A DNA stretch of 64,000 nucleotides from Triplophysa rosa. Lineage: Eukaryota; Chordata; Actinopteri; Cypriniformes; Nemacheilidae. The position numbers were made by a program, and so were the translations under genes. The notes under the pieces are model-generated. The model was not told the DNA's origin. It made no database searches and worked only from the letters and a program-made list of their open reading frames with translations. Of this stretch, positions 35,671-46,888 are shown piece by piece; positions within the stretch are counted from its first letter, which is position 1; every line of letters begins with the position of its first letter. Where the stretch lies: assembly GCF_024868665.1 (NCBI RefSeq), contig NW_026634115.1:62256-126255 (forward strand), given 5' to 3'.

Positions 35671-38560
35671 TCTATCACCCTGAAGTAGAATCAGTCTGTG
35701 GAAACAGGGATTTTGCTTTAACATCTCTCTTATAGAACTTATAGAAACACAGCATACAAGAGACATTTTATGATTAGCTAAACAACAGCATATATAGCAC
35801 CACCTTACGTATGACCCTGAACACTCTAACAAGAACCAGAATAGCCCAGCAATAGAGCTTGGGAATCTACATCATTTTGCATTTGACACGCACAGCAGCG
35901 TAAAATGACAGCAAATAGAAAAACGCCTGTATTTACATTCAAATTTTTAAGAGCTGTTTGCACTTGTTTAGAATATATGGAATAACATTTTAATTCCTTT
36001 GTTATTCAAAGAAGCGCTCCCTTATGGACATGGAATGATAGCAAAGAGCTTTATCACAAATGACCTTTCTAAACGTACTTTGCACATTTTTCATGGTGTG
36101 AGCACTCATATATTCATGCGGATCAGAAATTATGAATCTGTAATAATAAGTACACATGACAAAGCCACATTTGGCCAAGTTATTCATATTTTATTAAGTT
36201 ACACTTTCACCATTGTGTTGTTTACAAGCTTAGAAATATCGAATTGTCGAATTCCGCTTCTTTTCAGATCCGTTTTGCCCTCCGGACATGAGAGCAGATT
36301 TGACAATCATTTAGTAACAATTTAGAAAAAACCTAAATTTCACAAACTGGTGATTTAAATAGAAACCACGTTCGCCGGAAGAACCATCTCACAATACTCA
36401 GATGCTCCTCTCTCACGCTTTTCCCTTACGAAAATTAACCATGGTTTTTTGGTGCATTGATTACTTAGGGTAAAACCATGGTTTTACTACAGTAACCATC
36501 GTTTACTATGGTTTTTACAAAAAACATGGACTTTCCATCACTTGCGCGTTAGGGCGCCACCTGCTGGGCGTAAAAACTAGCTGGTTTGGCCTCTGCAAGT
36601 GCACAAATCACTTTCGCTCCATACATCACACAGATATGTGGTGCAAAATGAGAGAGTGTGCGAACTTGTGTCAGAGACTCGCAGCAGCAGATTCAAGCAG
36701 TTGTAGTTATGTTCTTGTGTTAGAAAGATGTCCAAGAATGAAACCTTTAATTTGTGAGAAAATATTTGACAAGCATTCAACTCTCACTGCATGAATTCAC
36801 ATAAACTCGTCTGTGAACGCATGTCTTTTGGTGCAGGTGTATGAATGTGTTTTGCACCATATTTACTGCAGCAATCGTAGCAAAAGTTGTGAGTCCACGA
36901 GTATCTTAGTTTGTGATTTGTAGAACTGGATTTGTGCACTTGCACTGAAGGATTCAAGAAGGCGTGACTGTTGTGTTGTGTTTGCGGGAGAGGAAAAAAA
37001 TCTACAAGTTTGCAACTTCAAATTTACTGATACACATGTGTGGCCGACCTCTACAACTACAAGTTCCACGCTCACAGGCGCTCAGTTGTTTTGCACCAAA
37101 AATACCTTCATAGAAGTGCTCCTTTCATTTAGCTGGAGGTAACAACTAACGTTAGTTAACGAGGGGTGAACGCAACCAAAACTTTTTTACAGTGGATGGT
37201 AAAGTGTCTTGTAACGCTCCCGCATCATATTAAGCTGCATTTATTACAAAGAATGGCAAAGATGCAGATGTACGTTAATGCACACATCTTGTAACATTAC
37301 TCTGCTTATGACGTTCACTCCAATGTGCTGCTGTGAACTAAAGAATGCGCTAAATAACGCAGCCTAACGCCGTTTTCATAATAAGAGTTTTAAAGGGGAC
37401 TATAAAGCGATCTCGAATTCTTGTACAGATTACAATTACTCACAATGTTCTAAGGGGCTAGGCTAGAACTTTAGGGGGGGGGGCTTTAGCTCCCCTAAAA
37501 AGGGCCTAGCAACGCCACTGAAAAGAGCAGACAACGATCATTTGGTTTACTCGACGGCACACGAGGGTGAGCTAAATTAGCATTTAGCATTGCGTTAAGG
37601 GTCTCGATCTCTATTCTACTGTCACAAAGCATAAAACTAAATGCCAATATAACGTATTAAAATGCGTATTCATGTGTTGCAAATCCAATGACGCTGGTAA
37701 TGATTCTCTCTGCCCAATCAGTGATCTGTGTGTAAACACGTCACATTTTGGTATCGGTACAATATGCTTGGAACCTCAACCGAGGTGGTACAAAAAAAAG
37801 TATCAGGTACTGTACCCAGTGGAAAACCTCCCAAAAGTGAGCTGTATCGCACCGTACCGTGCAGTACTATGCCGTGGAAAAGCGCCATTAGTTATAGGTT
37901 CTACAAACTAGTTGTCTCTCTAGTAGTGTTAAATTAATGTGCCACAGCACTACTGGTTTACTAAGATTTTTTTCTGGGAGTTTGGGTCCAGTAAACTAGC
38001 ATATCAAAACATTTAATCCCCTCATGCCCCCAAACCCTGTGAAACCAGAACGACTGGAACTTTCATAGTATTTTGGATGCATAAGCTAAATCATGATAAC
38101 CTCGCCAACATAAACAAAAGTCTTTTAAATACCAACAAAATACAATCCTACTATAGCAATGCTAAACACCACATGAATCATCATATTGAACAAGTCAGAC
38201 TGTTCCGATTAAAGTTAACCTATAGCAAATAATCAAAGTTAAATGTGCTTGAACTTACCATACAGGTTGATGTGAAAATAAATAGCAGCACTAGACAAAT
38301 GTTGTGACGTCTGAACCTGTGAACTGATAAAGCACTAACGTGAAATCTTGATACGGAGAAAATAATTTAACTGATCTGACCATAAAAAAGTAATGTATTC
38401 ATGTAACTCAATATAGTGAGGCTGATACATTAATATTCAATATTAATGTATACAATAATGTACATTAATATTTAAATAAATATGAAAACATAAACCCAGT
38501 TTATCTAACTATAAAATGAACTACATTAAAAACTATATCAACTGAGCTAGACTATAAAAA
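35671..38560. other. Unassigned 2.9-kb region with minor repeats
   Basis: No convincing gene. About 36430-36530 is a short self-complementary repeat made of AACCATGGTTTT and AGTAACCATCGTTTACT motifs. About 37450-37525 resembles a transposon end (GGGGCTAGGCTAGAAC against a run of G and GCAACGCCACTG). About 37750-37890 contains GGTACAAAAAAAAGTATCAG-type repeat sequence. Confidence 0.4.
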
Positions 38561-38588
38561 AAATGTTTGCAAGCTCTCCGTAATTTAC

Positions 38589-38705
38589 CTGAAGAATCAG
38601 ATGTAGGTGGAATGGACATGGTTAACTTCTTTTCTTTCATGGTTACAGTCACACTAACACGAACATTTTTCAGTCTGTCCTGAGAATGAAGCTTGACTGT
38701 CAAAC
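38589..38705 (-). CDS. Possible isolated exon of an unknown gene
   Basis: The minus strand reads about 38 residues without a stop (LTVKLHSQDRLKNVRVSV, later LTMSIPPTSDSS) between a plausible acceptor (CACCAGGCAG|GTTTGAC) and a good donor (TTCAG|GTAAAT). The alternating hydrophobic pattern suggests beta-strands. No neighbouring exon was found and I do not recognise the protein. It could be a relic or chance. Confidence 0.25.
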
Positions 38706-38932
38706 CTGCCTGGTGACATACAGGGCTGTGATCCTCCCCCACAAATCATGTGATCCTTTAAAACACATTGATGAGAGGCAGCTGGGTCCGATACCAGCTG
38801 CTTACGGAAGCATATTGGTAGTAAATTTCAATTTGAAATTCAATATGCAAAATGGCAATGCATTTATGTATTGAAATATACATTTAAAACAACATATGCA
38901 ACATTAGGTGCAAAATGAAAGTTCAATAATAT

Positions 38933-39795
38933 TGTCACGACCCAGGTCAGGTCGGGGTAATTGTCTGCATGGGAACGGTCTTGTTTTGTCGAGCACGTGG
39001 AAGCTGTCTACTCACGGCTGATCACGTGCTTGGAGTCTGCGTCACTGTTCCCGCCCTCGTGTCTCCGTTAGGGTTTTCCTTGCACTGGTGTTTTTCCACT
39101 CAGCTCTCACACCCCTGTTTTCACTTCCCTCATTAAGCCCGCTTGTTCCCGCAATTGTCCCACACCTGTTAACTATTACAGCCCATCTAGGTTTCCTTTA
39201 TAATCCCTTGGTGTCTCTTGTCCTGTGTCTGACCGTTGTGTGTTTTTCCTATTCAGACTGACCTAGGTGCTGCTGCGGCTCACCTATTGCACATTTGTAT
39301 CCTCTTGGATTTCTTAGCCTTAGCCTTGCCACAGTCGTAGTCATAGCCTTAGTCCTAGCTCCTCAGTCATTTGGTCTTCACGAACGTGCTTCTCTTGACT
39401 CTGTTATTCCTTAGCTTTTCCAGTTTGTTCTCCCCTCTCTCCCATCACGTCCCAGGTCTGCTCTCTGTCTACGCAGTATCCATTGGCGACGGCGTCCCGG
39501 CCGGCGGCCTCGCTCCACACCCGACCTGGCAACAGTCGCATCAGGGGCGTCATCTTCGTCACGAGCTACCACTTCTCTATCCTCCTGAGAGTTGGTTCGA
39601 GGAACCCCAACTACTGACCCCTTACCCCGGCGGGGAATGCTCGACGCTCTTCGGATGCCTCTCCCGTTCCGGTGGTGTATCTTTCTGCTTCCCGCGGCTG
39701 TGCCTTCCTTGGTTGTTTGGATTATTGACTGTTGCCTTTTTCTAATAAAGCTTTTTCCCGCATTTGGGTCTCTCTCAGCTTTGTCGACCATGACA
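38933..39795 (+). mobile_element. Solo-LTR-like element with 5-bp target duplication
   Basis: Starts TGTCACGACC, ends ACCATGACA, flanked by AATAT at 38928-38932 and 39796-39800. AATAAAG lies about 50 bp from the right end, followed by TTTGGGTCTCTCTCAGC. TG...CA ends, a 5-bp duplication and a poly(A) signal near the end fit a solitary LTR. The frames within it (for example 39371-39745) have no recognisable protein and are taken as chance. Confidence 0.68.
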
Positions 39796-39800
39796 AATAT

Positions 39801-40090
39801 AATGAAAATTTGTCAGTTCCTACACCAGTTTTAACATCCCAGCAAACAATGACCTGGTGGTCCACCGGCGGTTTTTGGGCGGCATAGATTCAGCAATTTA
39901 ACGCAGTCGGACTACCGTCGGCACACTGTCGATAAGCCGATCAATGTAAAAAATGCTGTTGTTGTATATAAAGTTAAACTAAAAAAACTGTCAACAAATG
40001 TCATTTTGTCACTGTCAAATGTTTGAACACTGAATAATTTATATGAATATAGCCTAAATATTGATTTGTTAAGTGAGTTGTAAGGAATTG
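39801..40090. other. Short spacer
   Basis: No feature recognised. Confidence 0.3.
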
Positions 40091-41150
40091 TACGGAGCCC
40101 CTTTAGCGACATGGGGTGGAAAAAATATTAGAGGGAAGAGAAAATATATTTTTAAAGGTTTTGCGTTATCTCGCAAAACTTTTGCGTTCTCTCGCAAAAC
40201 ATTCAAACGTCCTGTTGTCCCGCTCCGTACATTAACAATGGAGCGGTTCATAGTAGATTCCCAATAACTCGTGAGCTAAACGTTGTTCTAACACAAATAA
40301 CACATAATTCCTTAGATTAGGATCTACACCCCAGTCTTCCTCAAAACGAGAATATAAATTGATATCATCTGAGCAGGCGACATGGACAAGTCCAAAGGAA
40401 CCGTCTGCAAAGTGACTGTAAATCCGAAAAGCGTTATTACAAAAATAGTCATTAATAACTTAAATGTTACACATTGAAGTCTCACCAAATTCAGTTTACA
40501 CATTAATGCTCTCCTGCTGAATTTAAACTGGTTTTAGTTATACTACAGTATGTAGCACTGAAGTTAATGACTATTATTAGTAGCCTAATGATATTCGGGT
40601 TTTGCACTTTGCAGACGATCCCTTCGGTATTGTCTCAGCCGGCTCCCGCCTGAGATCAATAAAAGGCTCGATTTGTGGAAAATTATGTTAAAGTTCATTG
40701 TTTACGTTACATAGAATGAGGTGTAATTTGTGTTATAAGAACGTTTAGCTCACGAGTTATTGGTCCGGGAATCTGCAACTATAGACCAATGTTTATGTAG
40801 CCTACGGAGCTAGTCTTAAATTCTGCCAGCGGGACATTAAACATGAAGTCTTTGCGAGATAACGTAAATGTGTTTGCGAGGGAACGCAAAAGTTTTGCGA
40901 GATAATGCAAATATGTTTGCGAGAGAACGTAAAAGTTTTGCGAGAGAACACAAAAGTTTTGCTAGATAACGCAAACATGTTTGCGAGAGAACGCAAAAGT
41001 TTTGCGAGATAACGCAAACATGTTTGCGAGACAACGCAAAAGTTTTGTGAGGGAACGCAAAAGTTTTGCGAGATAACGCAAAACCTTTAAAAATATATTT
41101 TCTCTTCCCTCTCATATTTTTTCCACCCCATGTCCCTAAGGGGCTCCGTA
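40091..41150. mobile_element. Fold-back DNA element built of mini-hairpins
   Basis: Terminal inverted repeats start TACGGAGCCCC on the left and end GGGGCTCCGTA on the right. They extend inward through a GACATGGGGTGGAAAAAATA-like segment, GAGGGAAGAGAAAATATATT and TTTTTAAAGGTTTTGCGTTA. GAATTG flanks both sides (40085-40090 and 41151-41156). The right arm (about 40850-41085) is an array of 11 units of about 21 bp of the type TTTTGCGAGATAACGCAAA, each able to fold by itself (TTTGCG with CGCAAA). The left arm has only two units. A second inverted pair (ACTCGTGAGCTAAACGTT) lies inside at about 40266 and 40743. No protein frame. Superfamily unknown. Confidence 0.8.
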
Positions 41151-41556
41151 GAATTGAATCGCACTTCAACATGTCAAAATAAAGTGACAGCTGACTTGAG
41201 CCAGGAGGTAATGATTTACTGTTACTGTGTTAATCGATCTGATTTGTCCATTTCAGTGTACAGTTCATTTGAATGATTGAATGATAACGTTTCCATTTTT
41301 AATAATGCTGTTAAACTGACTGAACGAAGAGACGCGAAGGCATTACTGATCAAATAAGAGCCCATGGTTATCTACGCGTGGTTATCTCTCCCCCATATGG
41401 ATACATCAAATGGATGCGTACAGTAAAGGTTTACCATCTTTAATCTAATGCTGTTAAATTGATGCAAACTTTTTGCTGAAATATCCACACCATTAACAAC
41501 AAAGAGCGCGGATTATCTGTCCATCGGATGCGTGTGAAAGTTGCGATCGTTGGAAT
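41151..41556. other. Spacer between fold-back element and hAT element
   Basis: Nothing recognised. Confidence 0.3.
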
Positions 41557-41815
41557 CAGTGGAGGCTGGTCCTAAAAATATTTGGGGGGCGCAAACAAAC
41601 TGAAAATCCAACTGTCAGTAATGCAAGACTATAAATAGCCATTAATCAGATGATGTATCATTATTACAGTCAATGTTAATACATGCAAATAAGTGTACTA
41701 TGAATCAGTGAATTTGAATTGAATGTGGGTTTATTATCCGTAATGAAGTAATCAAGGTAATCATTCAAAAGAAAAACACAACACACTATAGTTACCTAAT
41801 CATTGGCCAGTAACA

Positions 41816-44800
41816 CTATTTGAAAATAAATTTTGCTCTCCTTTCTTTCTGACTTGGAAATTTCTCAATGACCTTCTGGTTAAAGTCAATAATCTCAGTC
41901 ACAATTCTCTTCTCCATTGACAGCATGGCCAATGCATTTAGCCTCTCCTGGGTCATGCTATTTCTCAGAAAAGTCTCAACTCTTTTCAAAGTTGAGAAAC
42001 ACCTCTCAGCCTCTGCTGTGGTCATGGGTGTGGTGATTAGGATCTTTAGGAGAGTGACAGTCTCTGAAAAGACTTCTTCAAGATTGTTCTCCTTAAACAG
42101 CTGCAGTAGGTCCACAGCACCACAACAGGTTCTGAACTCTTCCTTGCAGTAGATGAGACTAAGCTCTGTCTTTAGCTTACTCCCATTGAGCACTGGATAG
42201 GCCTTCAAAGTCCTACTCAGTGCATCTTCAGGAAACGCCACTGTGTACTGTTCAAACCTTGTCTGCTTGCAGCAGGGTGGCACTAACGAGGTGGCTTGTG
42301 AAGCAGAACCGTTCCATGGTGTGTTGGAGTATGGTGTCACAGACCTACAGAGTGAAGGACAACAACAAAAATGATGTAGTGATGACAAAATGTCAATTTC
42401 AACTGCAACATTTAAAATGATCAGTTTTAAGTTATAGAGAGATGGAGACCAGTTTCAGTGTTTGAATCCCTGATTTATCCAAACTTCATACATATGGACT
42501 AGACAAACATGCCAAGTTTCATGAACTTCTGATGCTTAGGGGCTAATAGCAATTTTTTATTGTCAGCCATTTTCATATCAATCAGATAAAGAGAATATGA
42601 AGGCTGTAATACTAACTTTTTCCACTACAGGAAACCTAAGAATAACAAATCTATTTAGATCACAATTTAAAGACTATGAAAATGGTTAAATAGATTGACT
42701 TGTAGTAAAATATGCATTGCAAATAAATGTAGTATAGTTTCATAAAGTTTAATAAAGCCCAATATCAAAGGATCTACTCTTTGCTACAATATTTAAGCAA
42801 AAAAAATATAAAATCAAAGACATGAGAACACATTTAGTACCCAAAGAGGGTAAATGAAACCATGCCGTTTAAATTGTTGTTAATATTTACTTTCTTTTTG
42901 ATAGCTTCCTTTGATAGCTTTTCTATGAAAAACTGCAGAGTAACAAGGACTACAATAAACTTACCTCTGTTGCAATCCGTTCATGGACATCTGGACTAAG
43001 CAACCGCAGCCTCTTAGGTTGAGAAGCTCCTTCACTGCTTTGGTTAACCAGAGAAAGAAGAGAATTTCTGAAAAGGATTAAGAAAATGTATGACTAATAA
43101 CAATAATAATGATAACAAATTCAAAAGAAGGAATACAGCTGCTACCTGATCTTCTGTATGTCCTGCTGGAACTGCTGGATGCTCCACTTAATGTGGACTG
43201 AATCTATGTCCTTCTTCTGGAGTTTGGCATAGAGAATGTCCACGTGTGGCATGATGTTGTGGAAAAGTTGCAGAAAAAAAATAAAATCCTGATCCTCCAG
43301 CAGCATGGCAAAGCCTCCTGCCTCTCTGGTGGTAACAGGGTCAAAGTCACCTGAGTCTCGAATAGTTTCAAAACAGCGAATGAGGCCCTCTCTGTGCTCA
43401 AACACTGTATTGATGGCACGGCTGTGGAAGTTCCATCTAACACTGCTTGATGTTAGTCTATGGGCAACTACTTTATCAAGAACATCTGTGCGCTTGGGTG
43501 ATCTTGAAAAAAAGCTGGCAAATCCTCCAAGCTTAGAAAAAAAATTCTAACTTTGGGTATGTGAGAAGTGGCCTTTTGCATTATTAGATTGAGCTGATGC
43601 GCATAGCAGTGGATGTAATGGGCATTTGGGTACACATCTTGAATCTTCCTTTGAACACCTGCAGTGGCACGTCTCATCACGCTGGCTCCATCATACGCTT
43701 GGGAGATGAGTTTACTCTTCTGATCCTCTGGAAGGATGACAGTAAGATGCTCTTTTAGTGCTGTAGCGATGGAATCAGCTGTAGTTGAATGCAGATGAAT
43801 AAAAGCAAAAAACCTCTCCTGTACGTTGCTTTTGCCATCAATGTAGCACAAGCACAAGTTGGCACTGTGTGGCAATGTCGGTGGTCTCGTCGGCCTGGAT
43901 TGATAGAAAATCGCTGCTTTGTGCTTCTTGGATTATGTGTTCCCTCATAACAGACAACTACAGTCCAACAGCTCGTTCTGCACGGTTTTCAAAGTTCCCT
44001 TAAACACAGTGGCATTCTCGAGGTGCTCTTTCAAAACTCCATTAAGAGAAGCAACAAAGTCGACCAAGCCACGGAATATCCCGGGGTTATCTGAGCTCTC
44101 GCTCTCATTGTGACCACGCAAAGCCAGCTCAAATGTGCCACAAAATTTTACACAGTCTATTATTCTAAACAGGATCTGCCGATTTTTTGTGAGCTCTTCA
44201 TTGTGCCTTCTAATGCCAATCCTGTAGCCTTCATCTAGCTGTTCATCAATGCTAAGCTTCCCAAAAAACTGGAGCCTCATAGCGTTGTCAAGATGGCTGC
44301 GGCTACTTTCATGTCGCTTGCACTTATCAGAGAGATGTTTTAAATCGCAAACCCCTGTTGTTGTCCACAACGTTTCGGTGCCAAGACTTTGAAACAGCAA
44401 ACAGGGAAAACAATAAAAGGCATGACTTACATCGCATCCAGCTAACCAACTCCGTTTTCCATAAGAAGTGCCGGAAAAGCACCGAGTGTAAGATCGACCG
44501 CGATCACTTGACTGCTGCTGAATTTGCAAGTTGGGTCGATCTGGTCAGAGGCGTATTAAGACCTCATGGTGCCCCTGGGCAACAGCCCTAGAGGTGCCCC
44601 CCATCCACCCACCTACCCACTGCAAGAATCCACTCATTAAAAGATTTATATATTAAATGATTTTATAAGAATGAAACTCGGCAATTTACAATATACTATT
44701 TTACAAGAATCACACATTAACATGACACTTTTGTAGAAAAGAACACAAAAAACAACTCTTTTCATCAAGCATTTTTAACAATTAGGCCTACTGTAGTTAA

Positions 44801-45876
44801 GGGGCACCTGCTTTCTGTTGTAATGTTAAATTTATTGATGTAGTGAAAAAAAATCACTAACAATTTTTTTTAACAGGTGTAAATGTTGTGCGTGCCACAA
44901 AGTGGGGGTACAGGGACATATATATATAAAACCTATGTAGGCCTATAGTTTGCATGTACTGTATGTATTCACATTAGGGGGACAATGGAACAATGTACAG
45001 ATTTTCAGGACATTGGAACATTAATTCACCAAAGTGGCATTCACCAGATTACAATGTATAGCAAGGTTATTTATAAACATAACATGAAACGTTATTATTA
45101 CTATTTTAACTGCTAGGGAGACGCACTAAACAGACGGGTTTCATTTCACATACAGCTATTCAAATGCTCTTTTTAAGCACAGTATGTGTATATTCTTCTT
45201 ACAGACTCCTAAACGATCACATAAGTACTGCGATAAAAGTGTACTCCACTAAAAAGTAAACATATGAATTGATTGCTATAGTGATGACACCGTTCTTCAC
45301 TTTCACTTTAAAACGCAGGTTTGGACTTTAAATAGTGCCCTTACCTCCACGTACTATAAGCATACATTATCGGCACTATACCAGCTTATTTCTGACGCAT
45401 GCCATCTATATACTGTATATACCTTTATCAATCAGTGCTAATCCCCACATTTTTAGCCGCTACAACAATGCGCTCTGCACCGTTCCCCCTTCCGTCTGTT
45501 TGAATCTTAAAACGACTCGCCTCATAACACTCACTTGTGATTGACTGAATGTTAGTTCACTCAAATCTATGTAACAAACCAGATAACACGGGAGAGAATG
45601 TTGGCGGAGGTGTGTCGAAAAAGTGCGGGGCACAGAACCATTTTTATCTGAAAGTTGGGCATTCCCGCACATGGTGCCACGCCTATTTAGCGCAGATGCG
45701 TGACTTAAGTCTTAAAAAACGAGTGCTTATGTACATTTATAATTTTTTATTTTGTATTGCTGGTTTATTTGGTGCCCCTAAAGTCTTGGTGCCCCTGGGC
45801 ACTCGCCCAATTGCCCATATGGTTAATCCGCCTCTGGATCTGGTCCAAGCTCCTTGATCCGTTTTTTTTTCTTCAT
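41816..45876 (-). pseudogene. ZMYM1-like hAT transposase, interrupted
   Basis: ATG probably at 45876-45874, followed by a lysine-rich start. The frame runs into the nested MITE (45836-44546) and resumes at 44545 in the same phase. The TTF-type zinc finger follows (SWLAGCDVSHAFYCFPCLLF), then DNA-binding and catalytic parts (QADETTDIA around 43890, AYDGASVMRRATAGVQRKI, YPNAHYIHCYAHQLNLIMQK). Downstream pieces around 43405-43150 and 42270-41816 give WSIQQFQQDIQKIR and the C-terminal dimerisation region TTAEAERCFSTLKRVETFLR, ending near 41816. The last pieces are separated by introns, as in other fish members. Frameshifts near 43945 and 43875, besides the insertion, break it. Confidence 0.82.
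44546..45836. mobile_element. hAT MITE nested in the hAT transposase exon
   Basis: Starts CAGAGGCGTATTAAGACC and ends GGTTAATCCGCCTCTG, flanked on both sides by GATCTGGT (44538-44545 and 45837-45844), an exact 8-bp target duplication. Near the ends, GGTGCCCCTGGGC occurs in inverted and related forms. 1291 bp, no transposase frame. Confidence 0.88.
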
Positions 45877-46403
45877 ACGAACGCCTTTGGAACGGGTATT
45901 CTTGTAAAGATAAAACCGAATTTTCTTTCATCTCGAGATAATTTCGCTTGCTTCCACATTAATCAGTCAAATGACAATATGCTGAGCGGTACTGAGAGGC
46001 GTCAAGAACGGTCCAATCACATGAGGCCAAAAATATAAAAACAATATTGATTCGCTTACAACAAAAGTGGGAGGGTTTGGGGCGCAGGACGATTTGAAAC
46101 AAGCCAATTAGAGTTCAGCCTCAAATCACATGCTTTTCAAAAATGTACGCACCTACATACACACTCGTTTGTCCGGCGCACCGCACACACGTATGAACAA
46201 AATACAATTTAGATTTTTTGATAAATGATAATATGACTAACGGTGGAATAGTACGACTAAAATATTTAATTAATATAAGTAATATATTTATGATATATAT
46301 ATTAAACTTATTGTTGGCATATTAAAGTAGCTTTCTTCTCTGACTAACTTTAAGGGGACGGCGACCCAGCGCCCCCTATTGACCGGCCGCCACTGGTTGG
46401 AAT

Positions 46404-46888
46404 AGCGATAAACTTTTTTTAGCAATAGCAATTTTTTTTTTTTAGAAAATCATCATAAAACTTCCGCAAAATCCATTCTCTCCTCCAGAGGGCCCCGCAC
46501 AGCAAGTTCGCACAGGGCCTTGCACTCCCCTTGTGACGGCTCTGAGTGGACTCAAAAGAGAACCCAGTTCTAAAGTGATCTCAGACCCTTTTTTGTTCAC
46601 ACCATTATTAAAGTATCATGAATGAACAGCATTTTCAAGATCAAGTTAAGCTTTGTTGTCCTTCTGCTACATGTGGGGACATACAGTGGAACGAAATGTC
46701 GTGCCTCACAGGACCACAATGCTACATAAATACAGACATACAACAGTGGAGTAAAACAAGAATAAACCTATACACAACTAACCTACTAATTTACTGAGAG
46801 AGTGACTATAAATATACTACAGTCTATATGCTGCAAATAAATACTTTACATGTGCAAGGAGAACATTGTAAACATTGTCAGGCAGCTA
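46404..46888. other. Spacer
   Basis: No gene recognised. About 46640-46880 resembles a dispersed repeat but gave no clear boundary. Confidence 0.3.

Larger units (their letters stand above)
41557..46395 (-). mobile_element. hAT element with both ends and 8-bp target duplication
   Basis: Left end CAGTGGAGGCTGGTCC and right end (reverse complement) CAGTGGCGGCCGGTCA form terminal inverted repeats, and GTTGGAAT is duplicated exactly at 41549-41556 and 46396-46403. At 4839 bp it includes a nested 1291-bp MITE. It encodes a ZMYM1-like transposase on the minus strand. The ends fit the hAT superfamily rule of 8-bp duplications. Confidence 0.9.

Noticed and set aside
39371..39834. Overlapping frames of about 80-126 codons on both strands
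   Set aside because: They fall inside the GC-richer solo-LTR-like element, with no known domain.
40802..41172. Repetitive frames (FALSRKTFAF-type peptide)
   Set aside because: Produced by translation of the 21-bp mini-hairpin array, not a protein.
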